A stretch of 35,207 nucleotides of DNA, taken from Candidatus Polarisedimenticolia bacterium. Its GTDB lineage: Bacteria > Acidobacteriota > Polarisedimenticolia > Gp22-AA2 > AA152. Made by a program: the position numbers and the translations under genes. Below, one piece after another: positions 23,839 through 31,304 of this stretch. The first letter of the stretch is position 1, and the number at the start of each line of letters is the position of its first letter. The notes under the pieces were generated by a model that did not search any database, was not told where the DNA came from, and saw nothing but the letters and a program-made list of their open reading frames with translations. The stretch is from positions 1 to 35,207 of the forward strand of contig DASYRE010000058.1 in NCBI GenBank assembly GCA_036004685.1, written 5' to 3'.

Positions 23839-24840
23839 TTATCCGAGGAGGTTCCACGCCGCCATGCGGACGAGGTCGCGGGGACTCTGGCGGATCTCCC
23901 GGACCGCCGAGGCCTCGAAGCCCGAGTGCATGGCGCAGTTCTGGCAGCGCTCGTCGCGGCGCGACTCCCAGTACTGCCAGTCGGTCTGCTCCCAGAACTC
24001 TTTCCAGGAGTGGGTGTACTTCAGCCCGATCAGGTAACACGGCCCCTTCCACCCGCGGGGGGTGTAGGTCACCGTGCTCCACGGGGAGCAGGGAAGCTCG
24101 CGAAGCCCCGCGGCGAACTCCAGGAACATGGGGGTGGAGGTGAGGCGGTAGCGCCGGGAAAACCGGAGGATCTTCCGGAACTTCGTATGAATCTCGTCGC
24201 GGGTGAGGAAGATGTCCCGATTGACCGACTCGTAATGATACCCGGGCGCGACGAGCATCCCGTCGACTCCGAGGCTCTTCGCCAGCTCGCACAGCGCCTT
24301 GACCTCGCCGACGTCGGTCTCCTTGAAGACCGTGGTGTTGGTCATGACGTGGTAGCCGAGGCGCTTCGCTTCGCGGATCATCGCAACCGCCTTGTCGAAG
24401 GTCCCCTTTTTGTCGCAGACCCGATCGTGGGTTTGACGCATCCCGTCGAGATGGATGTTCAGCGTGAGGCGCCGGTGGGGCGGGATCACGCCGAAGACCT
24501 TGGAGTCGAGGAGAAGGGCGTTCGTGCACAGATAGATGTGGCGGTGCCGCCGGATGATCTCCATCACCAGCTCCGGCAGCTCCGGGTAGAGGGTCGGCTC
24601 GCCGCCGCAGATCGACACGCCGGGGGCCCCCGAGTCCTCCACCGCCCGCAGGCACTGCGCCGGCGTCAGCCGGTCCGCCAGCTTGCCCGTGTGGCGCTCC
24701 GGCGTGCAGCCCAGGCAGGCCAGGTTGCAGGTGTACAGCGGCTCGAGCATCAGGACGAAGGGATAGCGGCGGCGGCCACGGAGCGCCTGCTTCGCCTGAT
24801 GCTTGATCATGTCGGTGGTGATGTGGACCGGAAATCTCAC
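23839..24840 (-). CDS. hpnH: Adenosyl-hopene transferase HpnH (radical SAM)
   Basis: A 333-residue radical SAM enzyme. The iron-sulfur motif CNLACLGC places Cys38, Cys42 and Cys45 in CxxxCxxC; ICGGEPTLYPEL is the SAM-binding GGE motif. HpnH couples a 5'-deoxyadenosyl radical to diploptene, making adenosylhopane, the first step of extended C35 hopanoids. Conserved strings MRFPVHITTDMIKHQ at the start, YHYESV and the C-terminal CYLIGLKYTHSWKEFW with RRDERCQNCAMHSGFE fit HpnH. The GTG start (24840) overlaps the shc stop and has AAGGAG eight bases upstream within the shc end. Confidence 0.93.
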   Translation of the reverse strand: MRFPVHITTDMIKHQAKQALRGRRRYPFVLMLEPLYTCNLACLGCTPERHTGKLADRLTPAQCLRAVEDSGAPGVSICGGEPTLYPELPELVMEIIRRHRHIYLCTNALLLDSKVFGVIPPHRRLTLNIHLDGMRQTHDRVCDKKGTFDKAVAMIREAKRLGYHVMTNTTVFKETDVGEVKALCELAKSLGVDGMLVAPGYHYESVNRDIFLTRDEIHTKFRKILRFSRRYRLTSTPMFLEFAAGLRELPCSPWSTVTYTPRGWKGPCYLIGLKYTHSWKEFWEQTDWQYWESRRDERCQNCAMHSGFEASAVREIRQSPRDLVRMAAWNLLG

Positions 24841-26831
24841 AGCACGACTCCTTCGGCCGGTGCGGCCGGGACGGCGGTTTGTTCCAGCGGCGCCCAGTCT
24901 CCGCGCCAGGCGGGCGGCTGCTTTGCGGCGTACACCCCGAGGGCGAGAAGCGGGAAGTAGAGCGGATAAAGATGATACCGGAGATAGAAGACGCCCGGGA
25001 ACCCGGTTCCCGTCCATTCCTCCTCGGGCCACGACCCGTCCGGGGCCTGGCGTGCGAGGAGGAACTCGACGCCGCGGCGCACCGACTCGTCCTCGCGATG
25101 GCCGGCGGCGAGCAGGCCCAGGACGGCCCAGGCCGTCTGGGAGGGCGTGCTCGGGCCCTTCCCCTTCAGCGAGGGATCGTCATAGGAGGCGAGGGACTCT
25201 CCCCAGCCCCCGTCCGGGTTCTGGCAGCGGAGCAGCCACTCCGCCCCGCGCCGCACCGCCCGATCCGAGGGATCGACGCCGATTTTCCACAATGCCCAGA
25301 GCGCCAGATAGGTCCCGTAAAGATAATTGCATCCCCAGCGCCCGTACCAGGCGCCTTCCGCCTCCTGCGTCCGGCGGAGGAACCGGATGGCGCGCCGCGC
25401 GGGCGGATAGTCCGCGGTGAACCCGAGCTCGGAGAGGGATTCGAGGCCGCGGGCGGTGAGATCGGCGGTGCTGGGATCGATCATGGCATTGTGATCGGCG
25501 AACGGAACCTTGGTCAGGATCTCCTTGTCGCAGGCCCGATCGAAGGCCGCCCACCCGCCGTCGTCATTCTGCATCCCCAGGTGCCATTCGTGACTCTCGA
25601 AGATCGCCCGCTGGCAGCGCAAGGCGTCGTCCGGAGGAAGGGTGACCTTGCAGAGGGTGGTGAGCACCTGGGAGGTGGTGTCGCAGTCGGGATAGAACGG
25701 GTTGGCGTATTCGAAGTACCACCCCGCCTTGACCGGTCCGGGCCGCTTCAGCCGCCAATCGCCCATTTCGCTGCCGCGCCGGCCGAGAAGCCAGCGCGCC
25801 GCGCAGGTCACGGCGGGATGATCGCCCGGGACGCCCGACTCGACCAGAGCGTTGACGGCCAGCGCCGTGTCCCACACGGGAGACAGGCAGGGCTGGACGC
25901 GCAGGGTGTCCCCCTCCTCGATCTCCAGCTTCTCCAGCTCGCGCGCCTGCAGGAGAATCGTCGGGTGGTCGGGGGCGTATCCTTGCGCGCGCAACGCGAA
26001 AATGGTGTTCACGATGGGCGGAAAGATGGCGCCGAGGCCGTCGCTGTCCTGGAGGCGCTCCAGCGTCCAACGCTCCGCTTTTTCCAGGGCGAAGGAGCGC
26101 AGCATCCCGAGAGGCAGCCATTCCGTGCGCTTCACCAGCGCGTCGACGGCGTAGAAGAACGAGCCCCACGCCGTGCGCTTCGGAGGGCGGTACTGGTCGG
26201 ACCGAAGCTCCGCGATCGCCGCGGCCGCGGGGACGGCGCAGCTCGGCTTGCGGGCGCTGATGATGCTGAGCGGCACGAGGATCGCCCGCGACCACGAGGA
26301 CATCTCGTAGATGTTCAGGTAGAACCGGCGCGGGAGGAGGACCAGCTCCGGGGGGACCGAGGGGCATTTCGCCCAGGGGTATTGCCCGAAGATCGCCAGA
26401 TAGATCTTCGTGAAGGAGTTGCAGGCGTCGATGCCACCGAGCCTGAGGATGACCCGGCGGGCGCGCTGCATGTGCCCGGCTTCGGGATCGTCTCCGAGCA
26501 GCTTCAGGACGAAATAGGCTTTGGTGGAGGCGCTGACGTCCGGCGGGCCTCCCGGATAGATGGCCCAGCCTCCCTCCTCGAGCTGCTTCCGCCGGAGGTA
26601 GTTGCCGACCTTCCCGATCTTCTCGCCGCCGCAGCGGCCGAGGAACCACATCGCCAGGACGTATTCCGACTCGAGGATCGTGTCCCCTTCCAGCTCCCCC
26701 CGCCAGTGGCCATCGGACGCTTGCAGCGCCAGGAGGTGCCCCTGCGCGCGCTCGAGCGCCTCGCGCAGGCGGAGGGCCGATTCGGCGGAGCTTTGGGGGA
26801 CGGAAGGGGCGAAGGCGGAACCGTGGGACAC
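24837..26831 (-). CDS. shc: Squalene-hopene cyclase with DxDTT active-site motif
   Basis: A 664-residue class II triterpene cyclase that turns squalene into hopene/hopanol at the membrane. QW repeats are plentiful (EEGGWAIYPGG, QNDDGGWAAFD, QNPDGGWGES, QAPDGSW), LSPVWDTALAVNAL (Trp320-Asp321) matches the SHC pocket, and GTGFPGVFYLRYHLYPLYFP is the family C-terminus. The protonation motif, normally DxDDTA, reads D382-C-D384-T-T-S: the proton-donating central Asp is kept but the fourth Asp is Thr. GTG 26831 is preferred over GTG 26897 because GGAGGA lies nine bases ahead and a promoter maps between them. It heads the operon shc-hpnH-hpnA-hpnG-squalene synthase-dxs. Confidence 0.92.
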   Translation of the reverse strand: MSHGSAFAPSVPQSSAESALRLREALERAQGHLLALQASDGHWRGELEGDTILESEYVLAMWFLGRCGGEKIGKVGNYLRRKQLEEGGWAIYPGGPPDVSASTKAYFVLKLLGDDPEAGHMQRARRVILRLGGIDACNSFTKIYLAIFGQYPWAKCPSVPPELVLLPRRFYLNIYEMSSWSRAILVPLSIISARKPSCAVPAAAAIAELRSDQYRPPKRTAWGSFFYAVDALVKRTEWLPLGMLRSFALEKAERWTLERLQDSDGLGAIFPPIVNTIFALRAQGYAPDHPTILLQARELEKLEIEEGDTLRVQPCLSPVWDTALAVNALVESGVPGDHPAVTCAARWLLGRRGSEMGDWRLKRPGPVKAGWYFEYANPFYPDCDTTSQVLTTLCKVTLPPDDALRCQRAIFESHEWHLGMQNDDGGWAAFDRACDKEILTKVPFADHNAMIDPSTADLTARGLESLSELGFTADYPPARRAIRFLRRTQEAEGAWYGRWGCNYLYGTYLALWALWKIGVDPSDRAVRRGAEWLLRCQNPDGGWGESLASYDDPSLKGKGPSTPSQTAWAVLGLLAAGHREDESVRRGVEFLLARQAPDGSWPEEEWTGTGFPGVFYLRYHLYPLYFPLLALGVYAAKQPPAWRGDWAPLEQTAVPAAPAEGVVL

Positions 26832-26884
26832 CCTGGATAATCCTCCCTCTCCACTTTGGCTGCAACTGCCCGCGGGGTCAAGCA

Positions 26885-26912
26885 AATACACTACCACCGT
26901 TTACGGCGTTAA
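26885..26912 (-). promoter_or_regulatory. Candidate promoter of the hopanoid operon
   Basis: On the minus strand TTAACG (26912-26907), 16 bases, TGTATT (26890-26885); each hexamer matches consensus at four positions. Transcription would begin near 26878, leaving a leader of about 47 bases before the preferred shc GTG. The -35 box lies inside a near-palindrome. Confidence 0.4.
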
Positions 26913-26914
26913 CG
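26898..26914. promoter_or_regulatory. 17-bp near-palindrome, possible operator of the hopanoid operon
   Basis: CGTTTACGGCGTTAACG reads as two 8-base arms around a central G with one mismatched pair (CGTTTACG against CGTTAACG). It overlaps the proposed -35 of shc, the position of a repressor site. The binding protein is unknown; a TetR-family regulator is encoded at 28265. Confidence 0.45.
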
Positions 26915-27128
26915 AAACTCCAGCCGTCTCCGGGCGGGGTGGTCCAGGAGACGTGCCACTGCCGGTTTGCCGGTAGCGGGGACGAGGTTTCCGGCCGGGC
27001 CCTGCCTCGCGGCCGGCCCTCGAACTGACCCGTGCCCGTCTCCCGGCGGCTCTCCGCACCTGCGCCGCGCCGCTCTTTTTTGCTTTCCCCACCGCCCGCA
27101 AGCCGCCGGGGCCGCGGGCCGCGCCGCC

Positions 27129-27157
27129 TTGACCTCAGTGCAAGGCAGTGCTAGGTT
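27129..27157 (+). promoter_or_regulatory. Candidate promoter for the duplicated secreted protein
   Basis: TTGACC (27129-27134), a 17-base spacer and TAGGTT (27152-27157), predicting a start near 27164 and a leader of about 36 bases before ATG 27200. The -35 is good and the -10 is weak. Confidence 0.4.
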
Positions 27158-27199
27158 TTGCTCAATCCGGTCCCAATCCGTCCGAAAGGAGACTCGACC

Positions 27200-28207
27200 A
27201 TGAGCCGCCCACATCGAGTTGGAACCTCGTCCTTTCATTTCCTGCGCCTCGGACGCGCGCTCGCGGTCGGGGTCGTCCTGGCGGCGGGGATCCTGTCGTC
27301 CTCCGCCCAGACTTCCGAGAACGCTTTCCGGATTTATCGCCTCGGCAAGACGGCCACGTTTCAACGAGGCTGCTTCGCGCCTTGCCTGTGCCCCGTCATG
27401 GAGACCGGCGGGGTCGAGGGGACCTTCGTTCTTACTCCGACCGGCGCAGCGGGCTCGTTCCGGACCTACTCGGTCACCGAGGTCAACTGGTCCGTCACCC
27501 TCCCCTCGGGGCCGATCCGAGTGACCGGCGGCGGCAGCTACCAGATCGGCGGCTACCCCGTTCAGGAACAGCTCTCGCTGGATCTGAAGGGGGGGGACGA
27601 CCCGGTCCAGCATTTCGACAGCGGCCTGGTCGCGGGCGGGGGCGACTTCCCCCGGATCGCCGTGACGATCTCCATTCATGGCCAGTACTGCTTCGACACG
27701 GCGTTCGGCGTCGACGCCTCGCCGGTGCCCACCGATGAAGTCCACTCCTACAAGCTGCTGCCCCAGAGCACCTACCAGCGAAGCTGCGGCGGGCCCTGCG
27801 CCTGCGCCCCGGGGCCGGTCCTGCCGATCCGCGGCAGCTTCTCGCTCGTCGACCTCGATCCGACGCCGCTTTTCAACCAATTCGTCGTGACGATGGTGAA
27901 ATGGCAGGTGGCTCCCGATCCTTCCTCCACTTCGGCTTCGGGCCTGCCTGTGAGCGGCGACGGCTTTTACCGCGTGGGCGGCGAATTCGCGGTGCAACAA
28001 CAGATGAGCCTGGATCTGAAGGTCGGAACGGAGCCTTCCGCCTTGTATGACAGCGGCCTGGTGCCAGGCGGCGGCGCCTTCCCGAGGATCGACGTCAAGA
28101 TTGAGAACGGAGCGGGAAGCTGCGTGACGACGGTGATCGACTTGCATGCCAAGCCGGCGCTCTCGGGAAGAATGGCTTCCCCGTCGCTCGAAAACTCCTC
28201 CTTCTAG
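27200..28207 (+). CDS. Secreted protein with an internal Cys-containing duplication
   Basis: A 335-residue protein I do not recognise. The N-terminus has basic residues and a hydrophobic stretch (20-34) ending SSSAQ, a typical signal peptide. The rest is two copies of one domain. Copy 1 (about 43-172) has QRGCFAPCLCP, EVNWSV, GSYQIGG, QEQLSLDLKGG, FDSGLVAGGGDFPRIAV and a late Cys164. Copy 2 (about 182-317) has QRSCGGPCACAP, MVKWQV, GFYRVGG, QQQMSLDLKVG, YDSGLVPGGGAFPRIDV and Cys308. Each copy keeps C-x3-C-x-C plus one distant Cys, so two disulfides or a metal site per domain are likely. The ATG at 27200 follows AAAGGAG. It is monocistronic, with a TetR gene 57 bases on. Confidence 0.8.
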   Translation: MSRPHRVGTSSFHFLRLGRALAVGVVLAAGILSSSAQTSENAFRIYRLGKTATFQRGCFAPCLCPVMETGGVEGTFVLTPTGAAGSFRTYSVTEVNWSVTLPSGPIRVTGGGSYQIGGYPVQEQLSLDLKGGDDPVQHFDSGLVAGGGDFPRIAVTISIHGQYCFDTAFGVDASPVPTDEVHSYKLLPQSTYQRSCGGPCACAPGPVLPIRGSFSLVDLDPTPLFNQFVVTMVKWQVAPDPSSTSASGLPVSGDGFYRVGGEFAVQQQMSLDLKVGTEPSALYDSGLVPGGGAFPRIDVKIENGAGSCVTTVIDLHAKPALSGRMASPSLENSSF

Positions 28208-28264
28208 GACTCGAGAGCGAGGCGCTCGGCGCATCCCCCTTCCTCTCGTCGCGCCAAAGGAACG

Positions 28265-28903
28265 ATGAACGAGGTCAAGGCCCGGATTTCGCAGGCGGCG
28301 CAGGAGCTTTTCCTCAGCGAAGGGGTCGACGGCGTGTCGATGCGGAAGATCGCCGACCGCGTCGGGGTCACCGCCACGGCGCTCTACCGCCATTTCCGCG
28401 ACAAGGAGGAGATCTTCGGCGAGATCATGAACGCCGGCCTGACGATCCTGTCGGAGTATCTGAGTCCGGCGCTGAAGGGCGAGGACCCCTACCGCCGGCT
28501 GACGGGCTTGATCGACGCCTATCTGCGCTTCGCCCTGGAGCAGCCGCGGTATTTCGACCTGGCCTTCCTCGTCCCGGGAGCCATGGCCGGGATCTCCGAG
28601 GAGCTGGAGCGGCGCAATCGCGCCACCTTCAAGCTCGCGGTGGAGCAAGTCGCGCGATGCATGGAAGCGGGAATCTTCCGGCGGAGCGATCCGATCGGGA
28701 CGGCGATCTATCTTTGGTCCACGGCGCACGGCCTGGTCATGCTTCAGAGGACGAACCGGCTCGGAGGCGACGCGGCGCAGTTTCGCAAGCTCTACCGCTC
28801 GGTGATCGGACGCGCGCTCGACGGGCTCCGGGAGAGTCCCCGTGCGAAGGCGCGGGGACCGGCGGCGATCAGGGCTGCGAAGCGGCGTCGAGAAGGGGCT
28901 TGA
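28265..28903 (+). CDS. TetR/AcrR family transcriptional regulator
   Basis: A 212-residue TetR-type repressor. The N-terminal helix-turn-helix is AAQELFLSEGVDGVSMRKIADRVGV then TATALYRHFRDKEEIF (about residues 11-56, described here in two parts), a near-consensus TetR DNA-binding domain. The ligand domain (60-195) resembles the TetR_C WHG-type group (AYLRFALEQPRYFDLAF, WSTAHGLVMLQ). The C-terminus is strongly basic (AAKRRREGA). AAAGGA precedes the ATG. It may be co-transcribed with the secreted protein upstream; its last 35 bases overlap the convergent glutaredoxin gene. Ligand and targets are unknown; the palindrome upstream of shc is one candidate site. Confidence 0.9.
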   Translation: MNEVKARISQAAQELFLSEGVDGVSMRKIADRVGVTATALYRHFRDKEEIFGEIMNAGLTILSEYLSPALKGEDPYRRLTGLIDAYLRFALEQPRYFDLAFLVPGAMAGISEELERRNRATFKLAVEQVARCMEAGIFRRSDPIGTAIYLWSTAHGLVMLQRTNRLGGDAAQFRKLYRSVIGRALDGLRESPRAKARGPAAIRAAKRRREGA

Positions 28904-29192
28904 GCTCCCCCTTGGCGTCCATCTCGCGCACGATGTCGCACCCGCCGATGAGCTTGCCGTCGACGAACACCTGGGGGATCGTGGGCCAGCTCGAATAGGC
29001 CGACAGGACTTGGCGGTACCGCGGATCCGGAAGGATGTCCACGGCGGCGAAGGGGACGCGGTGCTTCCGGAGGATGTCCACCACGCCAGCCGAGAAGCCG
29101 CAGCGGGGCATGTCGGGCGTTCCCTTCATGAAAACGGCGACCTTGTTCTCTCGGATGACCTTCTGAATTTCGTCGAGAATCGGATCGGGCAT
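28869..29192 (-). CDS. grxD: Monothiol CGFS glutaredoxin (Grx4/GrxD)
   Basis: A 107-residue monothiol glutaredoxin. KGTPDMPRCGFS gives the CGFS site with Cys31, which binds a glutathione-ligated [2Fe-2S] cluster. WPTIPQVFVDGKLIGGCDI is the TIPQVF-GG-cysteine glutathione-binding part of the family. Such proteins carry Fe-S clusters to targets and pair with BolA proteins. The bolA gene lies 28 bases upstream on the same strand, which supports a Grx4-BolA complex. The 3' end overlaps the TetR gene tail to tail. Confidence 0.94.
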   Translation of the reverse strand: MPDPILDEIQKVIRENKVAVFMKGTPDMPRCGFSAGVVDILRKHRVPFAAVDILPDPRYRQVLSAYSSWPTIPQVFVDGKLIGGCDIVREMDAKGELKPLLDAASQP

Positions 29193-29220
29193 CTCATCCT
29201 CCGCGAATCGCGCCCGGGCC

Positions 29221-29457
29221 TCACGGCTCCGGAGCGCTGGTTTTCAGGGATAGGGCGTGGATCTCGTTGGTGGCCATGAGATCCCGCAGCGGAGCGTAAA
29301 CCATCTGGTGCTGCTCGACCAGGGTCTTCCCGCGGAACTGCTCGGCCACGACGATCGCTAGGAAGTGATCCCCGGTCCCGGTCGTGTCCCGAACCTCGAT
29401 CCGGGCGCCCGGAAGCGCGCCGGCGATGAGCGTCTCGACTTCCGCGGGCGTCGGCAT
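29221..29457 (-). CDS. bolA: BolA family protein
   Basis: A 78-residue BolA-fold protein: VETLIAGALPGARIEVRDTTGTGDHFLAIVVAE, split around residues 7-38, then QFRGKTLVEQHQMVYAPLRDLM and EIHALSLKT. The H-Q-MVYAPL helix and the final histidine-bearing strand are the family marks; His residues act as cluster ligands in the Grx4-BolA heterodimer. No FxGxSR-type stress extension is present, so it resembles the IbaG/BolA2 group. ATG 29457 has GAGAGGAT upstream. It is operonic with the CGFS glutaredoxin. Confidence 0.92.
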   Translation of the reverse strand: MPTPAEVETLIAGALPGARIEVRDTTGTGDHFLAIVVAEQFRGKTLVEQHQMVYAPLRDLMATNEIHALSLKTSAPEP

Positions 29458-29518
29458 CGGAAGATCCTCTCCGGTATCGATAAGGACGGCCACTCCCCGC
29501 GCCGCCGAGTGTAAAATG

Positions 29519-29554
29519 CCCGCGGCGCCCCTCTTATTCCGGGGACGCCGCGGG
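29519..29554 (+). promoter_or_regulatory. Long hairpin overlapping the ribosome site of the zinc-ribbon gene
   Basis: CCCGCGGCG (29519-29527) pairs perfectly with CGCCGCGGG (29546-29554). Four more C-G pairs (29528-29531 with 29541-29544) extend the stem past a bulged A at 29545, closing a 9-base loop. The 3' arm ends inside the GGGAG ribosome site (29552-29556) of the ATG at 29564. It could mask the site in RNA or be an operator; a TAAAAT -10-like box is at 29512-29517. Confidence 0.5.
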
Positions 29555-29563
29555 AGAAACGAA

Positions 29564-29761
29564 ATGTCCGAAGACACTCAGCGCTGGTCCGTCTGTCCCA
29601 TCGAAGACTGCGAGTACGCTCAGGAATACGATCCCGACGCCGCCGCCTTCTGTCCCGACTGCGGGATGGAGCTGATCTCCGAGTGCCCTTCCTGCAAGAA
29701 GCCGGTCATGTCGGCGGATCAGATTTCCTGCAGCGATTGCGGGACGGGCTTCAAGGAATAG
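29564..29761 (+). CDS. Small zinc-ribbon protein
   Basis: A 65-residue protein with nine cysteines arranged as CPIEDC, FCPDCG, CPSC and CSDCG, that is one CxxxxC and three CxxC knuckles, enough for two zinc sites. No other domain is present. Such short ribbons usually act in nucleic-acid or protein binding, and rubredoxin-like electron transfer is an alternative, but spacing does not fix either. The ATG at 29564 has GGGAG seven bases upstream, inside a strong hairpin. It diverges from bolA and ends 7 bases before the convergent glutamate dehydrogenase stop. Confidence 0.8.
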   Translation: MSEDTQRWSVCPIEDCEYAQEYDPDAAAFCPDCGMELISECPSCKKPVMSADQISCSDCGTGFKE

Positions 29762-29768
29762 CTCCCCG

Positions 29769-31022
29769 TTACGGGTAGATGCCCCGGACCCGGGTCGCCT
29801 CCGCCACCCGGCCCACGGCGAGGATGTAGGCGGCGGTCCTCATGTGGACGCCGTACCGCTCCGCCACCGAGTGGACCTCCTTGAAGGCCTGCGTCATCTT
29901 CCGCTCGAGGTGGCGGTTGACCTCGTTCTCGTCCCAGAAGAACGAATAGAGGCCCTGGACCCACTCGAAGTAGGAGACGGTGACGCCCCCGGCGTTCGCC
30001 AGGATGTCGGGGATCAGGAACACGCCGTTCTTGAAGAGGATCTCGTCGGCGCCCGGCGTCGTCGGCCCGTTGGCCGCCTCGGCCAGGATTTTCGTCTTGA
30101 TCTTGGACGCGTTCTGGAGCGTGATCTGGTTCTCGAGGGCCGCCGGGACGAGCACGTCGCACTCGGTCTCGAGCACCTGGGCGTTGGTGATGTTGTCCGC
30201 CTCCGGATAGCTCGTGACGGATCCCGTCTTTTCCTTGTGAGCGAGAGCCTTCGTCGGGTCGATGCCGGAGGTGTTGCGGATTCCGCCCCGGGAGTCGGAC
30301 ATCGCGACGATTTTGGCTCCGTCCTCGTGCAGGAGCCGCGCCACGATGCTTCCGGCGTTACCCGCCCCCTGGACCGCCACGCGCGATCCCTTGAGGTTCA
30401 ATTTCAGGATCTTGCAGGCCTCGCGAATCGTGAACTGGCAGCCGCGGGCGGTCGCCTCGTTGCGGCCTTCGGATCCCCCGACCGAAAGGGGCTTGCCGGT
30501 GACGACGCCGAGGCAGGAGTACCCCTTCGTCATGCTGTAAGTGTCCATGATCCAGGCCATCGTCTGCGGAGTCGTATAAACGTCGGGCGCCGGAATGTCC
30601 TGTTCCGGGCCGATGATGACGCTGATTTCGGAGGTGTACCGGCGGGTCATTCTCTCCAGCTCGCCGAGGGACATCTCCTTGGGATTGCAGACGACCCCTC
30701 CTTTGCCGCCGCCGAAGGGAATATTCACGGTGGCGCACTTCCAGGTCATCCAGGAGGCCAGCGCCTTGACCTCGTCGAGGCTGACGTCGGGATGGTAACG
30801 GATGCCGCCTTTCGCGGGACCCCGGGCGATGTTGTGCTGGACCCGGTGCCCTTCGAAGACTCGCAGGGTGCCGTCGTCCATTTTCGTCGGAATGGCAACC
30901 GTCAGCTGGCGCTTCGGAGTCTTGAGCACCATGCGCAGGCCCGCATCGAGGTTGAGGTGATCGGCGGCGGTGTCGAACTGCTTCTGGGCGATTTCGAACG
31001 CATTCAGAGTTTCACTGGCCAT
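29769..31022 (-). CDS. gdhA: Glutamate dehydrogenase (Glu/Leu/Phe/Val family)
   Basis: A 417-residue amino acid dehydrogenase of hexameric GDH length, interconverting glutamate and 2-oxoglutarate plus ammonia in the cytosol. Substrate-domain motifs are RGPAKGGIRYHPDV (Lys71) and IPFGGGKGGVVCNP with the catalytic-type Lys107; PAPDVYTTPQTMAWIMD follows. The coenzyme domain has VAVQGAGNAGS, and LAEAANGPTTPGAD and ILANAGGVTVSYFEWVQ are the C-terminal GDH signatures. The ATG at 31022 follows AGGAGCTC. NAD versus NADP use cannot be assigned with confidence. A consensus -10 box lies about 100 bases upstream. Confidence 0.94.
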   Translation of the reverse strand: MASETLNAFEIAQKQFDTAADHLNLDAGLRMVLKTPKRQLTVAIPTKMDDGTLRVFEGHRVQHNIARGPAKGGIRYHPDVSLDEVKALASWMTWKCATVNIPFGGGKGGVVCNPKEMSLGELERMTRRYTSEISVIIGPEQDIPAPDVYTTPQTMAWIMDTYSMTKGYSCLGVVTGKPLSVGGSEGRNEATARGCQFTIREACKILKLNLKGSRVAVQGAGNAGSIVARLLHEDGAKIVAMSDSRGGIRNTSGIDPTKALAHKEKTGSVTSYPEADNITNAQVLETECDVLVPAALENQITLQNASKIKTKILAEAANGPTTPGADEILFKNGVFLIPDILANAGGVTVSYFEWVQGLYSFFWDENEVNRHLERKMTQAFKEVHSVAERYGVHMRTAAYILAVGRVAEATRVRGIYP

Positions 31023-31127
31023 CGTGAGCTCCTGTGCTCCTGATCGGAGATCGCCGGAACGAAAGTCGACCCCGGGGCCGGCAATCGGCGACCGCGGATC
31101 TCCTTCAGTGCGGCATGAAGGGAGCCG

Positions 31128-31133
31128 ATTATA
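31128..31133 (-). promoter_or_regulatory. Consensus -10 box for glutamate dehydrogenase
   Basis: A perfect TATAAT on the minus strand (31133-31128) in an otherwise GC-rich gap; no good -35 is seen at 17 bases. A start near 31121 leaves a leader of about 99 bases, in which GGAGATC (31046-31052) and GATCTCC (31097-31103) can pair around a second short stem. The remaining gap up to 31304 shows no gene. Confidence 0.4.
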
Positions 31134-31304
31134 TACCGATTGGCTTGTGCAACGCACCCGCGGGACGGGGCGGAGCCGGCCCCGATGCGAGCCGGCGGCG
31201 TTGATCCTCGCGACGGGATGACGAGAGGCTTGCTGCAGGTTTGGACCGCGCTCCCCCCCAGCTGCCGGGCGAGGAGGCGCGGTCCGGCGATCCGGGTCCT
31301 TACC

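Larger units (their letters stand above)
26832..27199. other. Divergent intergenic region between shc and the secreted-protein gene
   Basis: This 368-base gap holds outward promoters for both flanking genes, described separately, and the near-palindrome at 26898-26914. The middle (about 26930-27120) is very GC-rich with C-runs and shows no convincing gene on either strand. Confidence 0.6.

Noticed and set aside
24879-26840. 653-codon plus-strand frame opposite shc
   Set aside because: Shadow of the cyclase; no recognisable fold and no ribosome site.
26832-26897. Upstream GTG 26897 as the start of shc
   Set aside because: It lies at the predicted promoter and lacks a ribosome site; GTG 26831 has GGAGGA nine bases upstream.
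31158-31304. Extension of the glutamate dehydrogenase or peptide frames into this gap
   Set aside because: A good ribosome site fixes the dehydrogenase start at 31022, and the gap holds its TATAAT box.
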